Of a stretch of 64,000 nucleotides of DNA, positions 12,646 through 22,709 are shown piece after piece. Made by a program: the position numbers and the translations under genes. Position 1 is the stretch's first letter; the number at the start of each line of letters is the position of its first letter. The notes under the pieces were generated by a model. It searched no databases and was not told the origin of the DNA. It saw only the letters and a program-made list of their open reading frames with translations. This stretch comes from Axinella damicornis (lineage: Eukaryota > Porifera > Demospongiae > Axinellida > Axinellidae): positions 11,501,601 to 11,565,600 of the forward strand of contig OZ007505.1 of the NCBI GenBank assembly GCA_963931865.1, read 5' to 3'.

Positions 12646-13731
12646 TCTATACTAAATATATACTGCATAGCAATGGTGCAGAGTAGCTATAGCAAACATG
12701 GGTTGTGAGACTCAGGGGGCATGTGAATTGACTATAAGTTCAGGGAGGAACCTCCAGGAAGTGGATGAGCAATTTCAGTGAGTTAGCAGAGTGGGAGATC
12801 TCATGTTAATTGGTTGGTGTGGTATGCAGTCGTTATACATGTAACTCTTTACCAACTGTACCACACTGGAAGCCAGTCCTGAATTTTTTTTTACCTAAAC
12901 GTACCCCCAATCAGGTTTTCAATCCTCTAAACTGCACACAGGACTACATGTATGTATACACTTAAGATTGAAGTTGTGATTCTAACCACACTCATTAATT
13001 AGCAAGTATTTGATCAAGATGCTTGGGCAATGCTAACTCATTCTAGCGCAAAACTGGCTTTGAACACTTGAATTCAACTCCATACATTGTGAGAGAGGAC
13101 TGTTAGCTATCCAGATCCATCCAGCTCCAACCAAGGGCTTTTCACTTGTCCAGCATTACAGCATGCAGACATCCAATGGGAGTACCGTACTGTCCAGACA
13201 GGGTGTAGATATATCCACCATGGGATGGGATGGACAGGTATATATATTGCATGGGATGCTTCACAAGCTGTCCATTGCTTCCCATGGACAGTGGGATTTG
13301 GGATGAGATGGGACACTTTGAGACATTCCCAATGCCTCCGAGGTACAGTGGGATAGGATGGACATTTAACAGACAAAATATAATCCCATTGTACCAATGG
13401 ACATCTGTGGGCAATGCTGGACATGCGTGCTTAGGCACCCAAGGACAACTTGCTGGATGTGAGATCATGATTCAGAAGCTGAATGTCACGATGCATCTGT
13501 GTGTAGATTAAGAGTTGAAGGGACTAGCATACAGTATCTGAACTGCTTCTTTGTGGGGCCCACGGTTAGAAAAATGATACTAAAAGTACATGAGGGTCTG
13601 TATTTAGAAGTGGCAATGCGAATCTGATAATGTCAGTTGGCACACATAATTAATGTAGCTTGTACTTTTATACAGGTGGTGTAACTCTGGACAGTGTTCT
13701 GGGATACTCTTACAGGCCCGGGGTCCCAGGC
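12646..13731. other. No gene; GGGATGG-rich degenerate repeats
   Basis: Positions about 13170-13480 are full of TGGACA, GGGATGG and TTCCCATGG words, suggesting a decayed tandem array. Open frames there on both strands follow from this composition and are not supported as genes. Confidence 0.5.
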
Positions 13732-14721
13732 AGAGCACATTATAACAGCCATATTCCGGGCGCGAAGCGCTGATATGGCCGTCCACTGACTGTTCTGCGC
13801 TGACATATTGCCAGAATAAGCAGTGGGAAGCCACACAGTGAACATAGCGCATGCCTACTTTACGTATTCATAGTTCTGATTATGTACTCACAGTCCGCAA
13901 CTATCAATATATTAAGATTTTAACGTGTGTGTGTGTGTGTGTCTGTGAGTGACGGAAGTGGGATGTTCGTGGGGCGGGACTAGACTATAGTATGACGCGC
14001 GACCTTCGTACTTTAATTTATTTACTGAACCTCGAACTCCGCGAAGAATGTTCGAGGGCTGGAATCCAGCTGGGGCTGCAAGCGGATGCATGCAATCGGG
14101 GAGCAGCAGTCGAAGCGGACGCAATAGGGGAGCAGCAGCCGAAGCGGACGCGATCGGGAGCAGCAGCTGAAGCAGACGCAAGCGGCGAGCATGCAGCAGC
14201 AGCTGAAGCGGGCGCAATCATAGATAATATAGTCCTAGGGACTATATTATCTATGGCGCAATCGGGAAGCAGCGGACGCAAGCGGCGAGCAGCAGCTGAA
14301 GCGGACGCAATCGGGGAGCAGCAGCTCTGCACACAGAGAGCTGTCCGGCGCCGGATTACTCACGGTAGGCGAACGAGGGGGAAGTAGCTGAGCGAGCGAA
14401 GCGAGCGAAGCTACTTGTAATAATATTATAGCTGCAATACCAAAACCCATAATAACGTTTGTAGCGCTACCTCCGCACTGGTTTCACAGGTATCGTGACA
14501 GTGACTTCGCTGTGGGGCCACAATAATGAACATTTCAGACACATCAGCACTTCACAGACATATGTACCTACATACATTCCCTCAGATTACCACCCCACAC
14601 CGAAAGATCATAAGCCCAGCTTCCCGCCCGGCAAATTTGTTAGTGTCAGATCATGTCCGAGCAATACCGGTGTTGGTCTGACATGATGTGAGACCAGCTT
14701 TTAAAAATTATATTGTGCACT
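13732..14721 (+). repeat. Dispersed repeat family B, interrupted copy
   Basis: The same repeat as 7527-8029, split by an insertion at about 13905-14430. In copy A2 the equivalent (58060-59105) is split near the same place by an unrelated insertion. The terminal phrase ATATTGTGCACT is shared. Confidence 0.75.
13905..14430 (+). repeat. VNTR repeat family X, copy with 30-bp array
   Basis: It begins with a (GT)n run after ATTTTAACG. It then has GGATGTTCGTGGGG and an array of about 30-bp units (GGGAGCAGCAGCTGAAGCGG followed by ACGCAATCGG). It ends in GAAGCTACTTGTAA. A near-palindrome of about 35 bp around AGTCCTAGGGACT interrupts the array at 14219-14257. Related copies are at 36303-36925, 42045-42511 and 42512-43045. 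Confidence 0.75.
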
Positions 14722-14935
14722 GCCGGGGGTTGGTTAGTCATCCCGAGATAATCCTGGGACAGCTGGTGTAACTCCGGTATTCTGGGATACTCTGACAAAG
14801 GGGTCCTATGGGTTGGGTAATTGGCCTGGGGACTGCTGGTGCAACTCCAGTGCTCTGGGATACTCGGACAAAGGGGTCCTATGGTTTGGGTAGTTGTCCC
14901 GGGATAATCCCGTGACTGCTGGTGCACTGAAGCTT
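14722..14935 (-). repeat. Minisatellite, unit about 85-90 bp (reverse)
   Basis: Units with ATTCTGGGATACTC, GACAAAGGGGTCCTATGG and GACTGCTGGTGCA are the reverse complement of the 11186-11420 array. The duplicate begins at 59106. Confidence 0.65.
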
Positions 14936-16790
14936 TTACAATGTGACTTGCCCCAATCAGACCACCTTGTGATCAGGTCACAAACAGCTTAATTACCATT
15001 TCTCATTGATAGGCTGGTGACTATTATTCTCGCTGGAATAATACGCAGTAATGAAAAAATTCTGGAAGTTTACAAAGTGAGCCATGTGCTAATATTAAAT
15101 TGTTGGAAACTTCCATACTGTTATAGTTCAATTGAAGTTTACCCTTCAACTCCAGTTAAATTCAAATGGATTATTGGGTAGGATTTGTTACATACATGAC
15201 TAACATGTTTCATGTATATTTCTGGCGTGTAATCTCACATGAAGTTTGCTTTGATTGTATATAGCCTTTCAGTGTAACTAAACTTATAGAATATTCGGCC
15301 CAATTTTCGGAATAATAGGCTCTAGCCTACTCATCGGCTATCTTAGGAAGTACTTTTAGTCATCCCAGAGAAAACTGGTCTCTTACCCCGCTGTCCTTCT
15401 GTATTGACATGAGCAGTACGTGGCACCCTCTCTAGGACGGGTCTACAGTGACACCCTTGCATCAGACATCGTCACATGCAGGGTCTACAGGGGTATCATA
15501 ATAATGTTTCCTGGACAGAGTTTACAAGGATATGCTATGCATTTGTAGACCCTACCCTAGCTCAAAGGGAGGTCAGGCCAATAAGTACCACAGTCACAGC
15601 TGCGACCGCGCTCGGTCAACCCCTATACTAAGGAAGTGGTGGAGTCGCTACGCATTCTTCCGTATACTATCGCAAAATCAACGGTCGAAGCAAGACAATC
15701 AGCGCAGTCAACAGTCAAAGCCTCGAAAATCAGCACAGTCAACGGTCAAGCAGTGCAAAAGAGCGGTCAAAGTTTTGACCCGCGGTCGCAGCTGTGACTG
15801 CGGAGTCTATATAGGCGTGACCTCCCCTTGCTAGCTGGACTGTGTCTACAGGTACTGCAAGGGGATGACACCTAAATATTTTAGACCTTGGTTGAAGCTT
15901 TGACTATACGAGGGGCAACCGCACTCCTGGTAGCAGCTGTTGCAACCAGTTGCAACTTGGTGGAAGCGCAAGCTAGGTATCGCAACTCATTCCAATTAAC
16001 ACAAATGCCACATGGCAACTACGCCCAGTCGATTGCTAGCAATGGCAGCCAAAGGGAAGACAAGAAATTGTTAAAGTCCTCACAACTGGGCCAGCACGGT
16101 GAATTTCAGCATGTAAGCATCAGTGAACAACAGCGATCATGGGCGTGTGGTCAGAATTTATGTGTGCCTTTCCTAAGAACGATACTGCCGCCGGAAGTTG
16201 GAGAGAGCGCTCAAGCAATGGCGGCCAACGTCGGCCAACGGCAAGACAAAAGCGTTCATATCTCCACCACCAAGGTGAGCTTCAGCACCAACTTTTTACG
16301 TTCAGGTCAGTGCATGATAGCGATCACAGCAGTGCAGTCGGAATCTCGGTAGGCCAATCCTAAGTACTCAAACAGTTATATTATCTACGCGGCACAATTT
16401 TTCCCCTACCAGGAGTGCAATTATGGCGTTAACCCCTCTCCACCCGGCCGGTCATGCATACACGTGCTTCGTGGGCCAGGTGGAGTCCAGCGATTGTCGA
16501 TGTTATGGCCTGCTCAATTATATAATCCAAAAAGACTAGTCAAAAGGCATTAGTACCATTTTGGCAGTTGCATCTACAATCAAGGCGTCTTTCGATTGTG
16601 GTGGTCACTCCAATATAAGTGCCGTACTAAGATTTGTGACCAGGTCACAGTCCGTGACCATCCATATATATGCACGGTCAGAATCACCGGCCGGTTGCAG
16701 CTCCAAGTTGGAGTTACCACCCATAGGTACAGATCACATGGTCGGAGTTGATGGGGGGCAGGTTGGTCTTTTGAGGTGTGGGTTTGCATG
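14936..16790. other. No supported gene
   Basis: The longest open frame, 15888-16352, opens with TTG, has no ATG start, and matches no family I know. Its only two differences noticed against copy A2 both change the amino acid, so there is no sign of purifying selection. Positions 15660-15780 repeat GTCAACGGTCAAG-like words. Positions 16600-16740 are a partial copy of the GGTCAC-rich MITE. Confidence 0.5.
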
Positions 16791-16798
16791 TATGGGGG

Positions 16799-17054
16799 CA
16801 GTGTTCTCGCTAGAAATCTACATCCAAATGGTGCATGATGTATAATCTTATCATCCAGACATGTGAATGGCTTTGTTTACACACTACTATTCAATGTTAA
16901 GTGGGAAACCCTGCCAGCAGCTGCTGTGGGCAGGGAAATGAATATTAAGGAAGTGATCCAAATGGTGCACCTACTTAAGTTTACCACATCCGAATGGAGA
17001 TTCGATTAACCAAATGGTGCTGCACCGTCCGCTAAAGGCCTAGCGAGAACACTG
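16799..17054 (-). mobile_element. hAT-type MITE (copy 2), absent from copy A2
   Basis: A 256-bp reverse complement of 10922-11177 with ends CAGTGTTCTCGCTAG and CTAGCGAGAACACTG. It is flanked by the 8-bp direct repeat TATGGGGG at 16791-16798 and 17055-17062. The corresponding site in copy A2 (61174-61181) has a single TATGGGGG and no element, which confirms the insertion boundaries. Confidence 0.95.
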
Positions 17055-17575
17055 TATGGGGGGGGGGGGGGGGGGGGGGGGATGGGGGCGTGATAGGTAT
17101 GTGGAGGGAGAATGGTGTATACATAACCTGTAGACCCTGTCCGTGGAAGTGTGCAGACATGTGTAGACCCTAGTCCCAGGCTTCTTTCACATAAACTAAT
17201 GATGGCGACGGATAACAGACTCCTGGTTAAGATGGAGATTCCACAACATAGCAATAACGGTAGACACGTCTTTCCTCAAAGAGTCCAACAAGCAAGCCTC
17301 ATTACGGACCACCCACTCAAGTTGAAAATAAATTGCCCACCCGGCTCTAACCCAAACAAGTCCAAGCTGTTTTCACCCTTCAAGAGAACCTACCCACCTC
17401 CCCCTTGTACCACCTTTCACTCAGAACCTATCTCCTAACAACATTGCTGGATGTGACATCATGAACTCTCATGACACGTACCTCAGGTTTTGTGGATTGT
17501 AAAATGGTTACACAAAAGGCTCAGGTACGTACATGTAATATTAACTTGGAGTAGCACTCCAACAAGACATGCACT

Positions 17576-17835
17576 TACTTTCGAGTCTGCTTCATTTGCT
17601 TTTCAACTCCATAGGATCAACACAACGTCAAGTCTCTGATATTAGTAGCGAGATGTACTTCGGAACATTGAATAGCAGGTGTGCTTCATTCCCTATTCCA
17701 TTCCATAGGTTCAATAAGGCCAAGTCTTTAAACAACGAGATGTACTTCCGGAACAACATTCATTGAATAGCAGGTGTGCTTCATTCGCTATTACTCTCCA
17801 TAGGATCAATACGACCGAGTCTTTGATCTTTGAAG
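17576..17835 (+). repeat. Minisatellite, about 3 units of 85-105 bp
   Basis: Units contain GGTGTGCTTCATTC, CTCCATAGGATCAA and CGAGATGTACTTC in the same order. The duplicate is at about 61705-61964. Confidence 0.65.
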
Positions 17836-18262
17836 AAGATTTCGGAACTTGAGAAAGAGTAGCTTGGGACCACCTGTACATACACCGTAACAGCAAATAT
17901 GCACTTGTGAGTGAGCTGCACTTAATAACACATAACTACGGATGGAACGGCTTTACAAACCACAATTCACAAAATGAGGGACCGATATCAAGATCACACC
18001 CTTGATGAAACACATACAGGGAGGAAGGGTACAGACAGTTCCCATGGAATGCTACGTATTATGCATACGATGCGTTTGGGTAAATAGCGATCAGTGGGGA
18101 TACCTATAAATCGATCCACCCGCTTGTTGCTCCATTCAACATGTCAAACAATATTTTCCATATCATAGCAACCACAAAGCCCGGTGAGAAATTGGGGGAT
18201 TGATTAAGTGCGCCAGGGTCTGGATTTGAATCTCAAGGTGGGTGGGGGCCGAATGACAGCAA

Positions 18263-18755
18263 TGGTCAACATAGTAAATTCTAAAGCGCAAATGTACAGG
18301 GAAAGCCTGGGAACGAGGCTAGTCCTAACACAGTTGTGACACCATATGCAGAACCTCTAGGTACAAAATTGAGAGCTGAGACTGGGGTCGCAACCTGTGG
18401 CAATCCAAAAACTGTCTGAGACAGTATGACCGCGACCAACCACAGCAGGTGACCATTCTTGCAGGCAAGACATTCAATCGCGCGGAGGGAGGGGGAAAGA
18501 ACGTCTGGTCAACATAGTAAGATCTAAAGCGCAAATGCACAGGGAAAGCCTGGGAACGAGGCTAGTCCTAACACAGTTGTGACACCATATGCAGAACCTT
18601 AGGTACAAAATTGAGACCTGAGACTGGGGTCGCAACCTGTGGCAATCCAAAAACTGTCTGAGACAGTATGACCGCGATCACAGCAGGTGACTATTCTTGC
18701 AGGCAAGACATTCAATCGCGCGGAGGGAAGGGGAAAGAACGTCTGGTCACTATAG
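18263..18755 (+). repeat. Two tandem copies of a 243-bp unit
   Basis: The phrase GAAAGCCTGGGAACGAGGCT at 18301 recurs at 18544, and the sequence after each (ACACAGTTGTGACACCATAT and onward) is almost the same for over 200 bp. Each unit includes one TAGCCTCG-family terminus. The duplicate is at about 62384-62870. Confidence 0.85.
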
Positions 18756-19111
18756 ACAGGTTTCCGTTGCACTGACGAATTTAAAATGTGACGTCATATA
18801 AAATGTCACAAGGAAGTAACACAACTGCAGAGTCTGAACTGCTGTACTACGACATCGGTAGGTAATTCACAAGTCAGGCATTGCATGTTGGTTGTGCTGA
18901 TCGCTTGCAACTGTAACGGACATTAAGCTCAAATTCCGTTTTTTTTTTCTATGACAAAGCTACAAATAAAATGTACAAGGACGTGCGAATAGCAGATATG
19001 ACTGCTAATGCAGAACACACACCCTGAACTATGATATCTTAGACCTACAATAGGAGTCACGGAAAACGGAGCTCTCATAGCACATTTCACATCGCAATCT
19101 GAGATAGCTCT

Positions 19112-19363
19112 AGGGGTAGTCGCTCCAATATGTGTCGTACTTAGAGTCGCGACCGGGGTCACAATCTGTGACCATCCAAAAGCTGCCAATGACCGCGTAA
19201 CAGCGCTGCTAAACTGCCGGTGACCCTGTGACTGTCGCAAACATCCACCGTGACAGCGTGACTTTTTGGTAGTATACGGAGTAATACGGTAAGCCACACC
19301 TACATCCACCGTACACGGGGTCGCAGCTCTAAGTACGGTGCTTATTGGCATGACCACCCCTTG
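19112..19363 (+). mobile_element. MITE, GGTCAC-rich family (copy 2)
   Basis: Inverted ends, AGGGGTAGTCGCTCCAATAT at the left and GACCACCCCTTG at the right, share the phrase CGTACTTAGAG over about 45 bp. The interior is rich in GTGACC and GGTCAC. It is related to 2028-2275. The duplicate is at 63225-63476. Confidence 0.7.
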
Positions 19364-19496
19364 TAGCTTGAGGGCCATCAGAAGGGTCAGATTTCTGAGC
19401 CATCCAATTCAGAGACTGTCACTGGACGGATGTGAGGAGGAACCTTAGCTTCCAGCATGGTGGTAGGGTTGCTCCATCCTTCTTGCACTTGCGTCT

Positions 19497-19822
19497 TAGT
19501 CTCGCGGGCCAGCCTCTCGCCACACCCACTACGGGGAGGGGAGAGTCTGGGAAAATTGCCATCATCGTCTCGTATCTAACACGCCAGGAATTTCTTGGTG
19601 TGTTAAGTGGATTCAAGGGAGCGCGGTTGCCTTTCAGTACACTAGTACGTGGTGCTTAACACCCCACGCGTCAATGCTTTTCTACTACACACACTCCCAA
19701 TTATGTCCGCACCTACTTAACAAGCTGCCCTACTGATCCTGCAATACGAGAGCTATATGGCAATTTTCCCAGACTCTCCCCTCCCCGTAGTGGGTGTGGC
19801 GAGAGGCTGGCCCGCGAGACTA
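19497..19822 (+). mobile_element. MITE with 64-bp inverted ends and 9-bp target duplication
   Basis: A 326-bp element. Its first and last 60-odd bases are near-perfect complements, starting TAGTCTCGCGGGCCAGCCTC and ending GAGGCTGGCCCGCGAGACTA. It is flanked by CTTGCGTCT at 19488-19496 and 19823-19831. A second single terminus of the same kind starts at 19991. In copy A2 everything between these two termini (494 bp) is missing. Confidence 0.9.
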
Positions 19823-20111
19823 CTTGCGTCTAACTACACTCCATTTTTGATTGGTCTCTGGGCTTGAGTAGGAGTCTACCTTGATGGAGTGCTAGGCATT
19901 TATTGGAGACCAACGGCGACCCATGCTTGACCGTGATGGTGACTTTGAGGCTACTGATGATGTTCTTGTGACTTTTTGCACAGGAGTAATTAGTCTCGCG
20001 GGCCAGCCTCTCGTCACACCCACTAAAGGATAATTTACTGTAGTGATCAGCGTTCAAGTACCCCACATGACATAACTATATATCCTCCTTGCAAGGCGCT
20101 AGGCTAATAAA

Positions 20112-20135
20112 GGGGGGGGGGGGGGGGGGGGGGGG
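20112..20135 (+). repeat. Poly-G run
   Basis: 24 consecutive G. Similar runs are at 17058-17081, 37091-37126, 42938-42965, 61183-61210 and 63731-63745. Confidence 0.95.
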
Positions 20136-20669
20136 AATTTGGGCGTAAAATGATGTAAATGAATCGCACCTTAGAGAACTTCTGGTCACCGTAGCCTCGC
20201 TGTAGAATTTCTCACGCTCCGTTAGCCACCATTGCTTTGTACTTGTGTACGGGACATAATACATGCCGACATCCTACACAGTTATGACGTCACAGACGTG
20301 TGCATTAATTGCAGCAAGCCGAAAGCTACTATGGGTGCCTCCTGACAGCTAGCCTGAGCCTGTGTACAAACCTAAAGGACGATCTCCACAAGGAGACCTG
20401 CGGCATCATTCCGAAAAATGTGAGTTGCCCTTGCTACCACTGTACCAGTGGCACATGAAAGTACGAGCCCTAGTAATCATGTACACAATTATGTACACCC
20501 CCCACACAGATGAGCAAATTTGTCCAGGGGTGAATTCTGATGGTCAAGAGTCTATATAGCTATGAAGGCTGTTGAAACTGCTCCCGTGTTTGCGTGAGAA
20601 CGCTGTAAAATCTGGTCTAGCTTGAAGCGTCTCAAGATGGTCAGATTCAAGCGCCTGTAGTGCAAGAAC

Positions 20670-21370
20670 GCAGGGTGCTATGATTATTGGACCTGTGCCA
20701 TGGATGAAAGCCCCATCTCTGGACTTTCAGAAAATAGCCTCCTCATGGGTGACAAACCATCAGATTTGGAGCTATGAGCCCCTTAAGTCAATCAAGTTTG
20801 CATTGGTGAATTCATGCTGCCATATCTCGAGAACGCTACATGCTATGGACACGGGACCTGCACCACTGGATACAACAAAGACGGAGGTTTATGAAGATGT
20901 GTGAAAGTATTGTGCCAACCCCATCAACTTTGAAGTTATGAGCCCCTGAAGTCAACCAGATTTCATGAATTTAGCTTGCATGGGTGAATTCGTGTGGCCA
21001 TATCCCAAGAACGCTACATGCTATGGACATGAGATTTGCACCATCAAAGACTGAGGTTTGTATGTGGAAGCATTGTGACAACCACATCAGATTTGGAGCA
21101 ATGAGCCCCTGAACTCAACCATTATGTGTGAATTTGGGTGAATTCGTGTTGTCATATCTCCTGAACCCTACAACCTATGGACATGGATACAACAAAGATG
21201 GATGTTTATAAACATAATATTATGTGGAAATAGTGCTTTGGAGCTATGAGCCCCTGAAGTCAACCGTGTTTCATGAATTTTGTTTTCGTGGTTGTGTGGC
21301 CACAATTATCTCCTCAACCTTACAACCTATGGACATGAGACTTGTACCACTGGATACAACAAATTCTGCT
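20670..21370 (+). repeat. Minisatellite, unit about 150-170 bp
   Basis: Four degenerate units each carry GAGCTATGAGCCCCTGAAGT (near 20769, 20930, 21096 and 21241), then GAACGCTACATGCTATGGAC and GGATACAACAAAG. A single reverse-complement unit lies at about 22040-22138, next to the SINE-like segment. Positions 21371-22039 show no gene. Confidence 0.7.
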
Positions 21371-22138
21371 ATACAGTGCATATATGTACAGTGATATCTA
21401 CAAAATGGAATCATGTTTGTAAAATCAGCAGGTTTCTATTATGTTGCTGTAGTGTTGGTGGAGGCAGAATGCGGTTTATGAAACTGTCGCTGAATTGGAA
21501 GCGAGTCTTTACCACCAGGCTAACTCACAAATGTACTCGTTTGCTCATGACGTGCTGGCTTTAAGTTTAGTCTCCAATGGTCTTGCTTGACCTGTTGGTT
21601 TGTTGAATGAGGGACGTTCACAAGTACCCTCATTGTAACGGTCATGATCAGTTTGAAGTATAGTAGTAGAATATGGAAGGCAAGCTGTGGGACCGTGTGG
21701 ATCTAGTTGCTTAATTATCAAAGCCAGCAAAGCATCTGATTCTGACCATCCACCACTGAGCGACTAGATGTGATAGCCCCAAAAAAGTTATTGAACACAC
21801 TATCACATTCAAATGCATAGGTAACGCATAGGTAACTACCAACAGTGGTGAGTACCAGTGTATAGTCTGCATGGATAAAACCAAACAATGATCACTTTCA
21901 CAAGCACAAAATAAAATTCCACGGTCCATGGGGCAATGTCATAACGTTAGACTGCCATGTTGATAGTTTGAAGTCTTCAGGAGACATACGTCATGTTCCA
22001 GGGTAAACAAAGGGCATCCATGAAAGTGCTGAGTGCAGCCGTGCTAGCTCCAAAGCTGAACAAACTTCAATCTTGGTTGTATCCAATGGTGCAAGTCTCA
22101 TGTCCATAGCATGAGGGGTTCTTGAGATGATAATGCAG

Positions 22139-22412
22139 CATTCGACTGCTAGTCTGAAGGTTGCAGGTTCGAATCCCACCATTGTCATAGGAGAGATTTT
22201 CTTTCTCTCCTAGGAGTTGACTCAGCTCTACCCTTAAAAATGAGTAGGTGTGTTCTCTCAGGTGTTTTCACCTGATACAGTTCACGCCGCATCCTTCGGA
22301 GGGGATGTAAAGCCGTTGGTCCCAGGGTACTGGTTAATATTAGCATTCATGCTATTCCAGTTACCTCGTTAGCCACTCGACAGGTGGTTTCTTATAAAAG
22401 AATATAAAAGAA
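22139..22412 (+). repeat. SINE-like element with tRNA-type B box
   Basis: GGTTCGAATCC at 22166-22176 matches a pol III B box and is preceded by an anticodon-arm-like ACTGCTAGTCTGAAGG. A body with GGATGTAAAGCCGTTGGTCC and a tail of AATATAAAAGAATA follow. No A box is seen, so it is truncated or composite. The downstream part from 22235 is shared with 32014 onward. Confidence 0.45.
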
Positions 22413-22418
22413 TAAAGA

Positions 22419-22709
22419 CCATCTGGGACGCTTCAAGCTAGACCCGACTTTACAGCGTTCTCACACAAAGACGGGCTTGATAGTTATAGACTCTTTCTTG
22501 ACCATCAGAAATACCATCTGGGACCGTGCTTCAAGCTAGACCCGACTTTACAGCGTTCTCACACAAAGACGGGCTTGATAGTTATAGACTCTTTCTTGAC
22601 CATCAGAAATACCATCTGGGACCGTGCTTCAAGCTAGACCCGACTTTACAGCGTTCTCACACAAAGACGGGCTTGATAGTTATAGACTCTATCTTGACCA
22701 TCAGAAATA
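22419..22709 (+). repeat. Three tandem units of about 98 bp
   Basis: Units start ACCATCTGGGACCGTGCTTC at 22419 (4 bp shorter), 22513 and 22611. The open frame across them, 22526-22831, reads the same unit in changing frames and is not a gene. The copy is at 32198-32488. Confidence 0.9.

Larger units (their letters stand above)
1..20380 (+). repeat. Large duplicated tract, copy A1
   Basis: This tract recurs in the same orientation at 44383-64000. Position 1 matches 44383 and position 20380 matches 63999, so the left edge may lie outside the window. Hand counting over the first 3.4 kb found about 15 substitutions plus a 10-bp indel, roughly 99.5% identity. The offset shifts at indels: 44382, 44392, 44331 after a poly-C tract, 44383, 44129 after a 256-bp MITE, and 44113. 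It could be a recent duplication with a period near 44 kb, or two haplotypes joined during assembly; the sequence alone cannot decide. No intact gene is seen in it. Confidence 0.95.

Noticed and set aside
15888..16352. 155-codon open frame conserved in both large copies (60271-60735)
   Set aside because: It opens with TTG, not ATG, and has no recognisable domain. The two changes seen between copies are both amino-acid changing. Conservation reflects recent duplication only.
20934..21564. Plus-strand frames across 20.7-21.6 kb
   Set aside because: Products of the 150-170 bp minisatellite; frames change from unit to unit.
22139..22190. tRNA gene
   Set aside because: Only a B box and part of an anticodon arm are visible. 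There is no acceptor stem or A box, and a SINE body follows.
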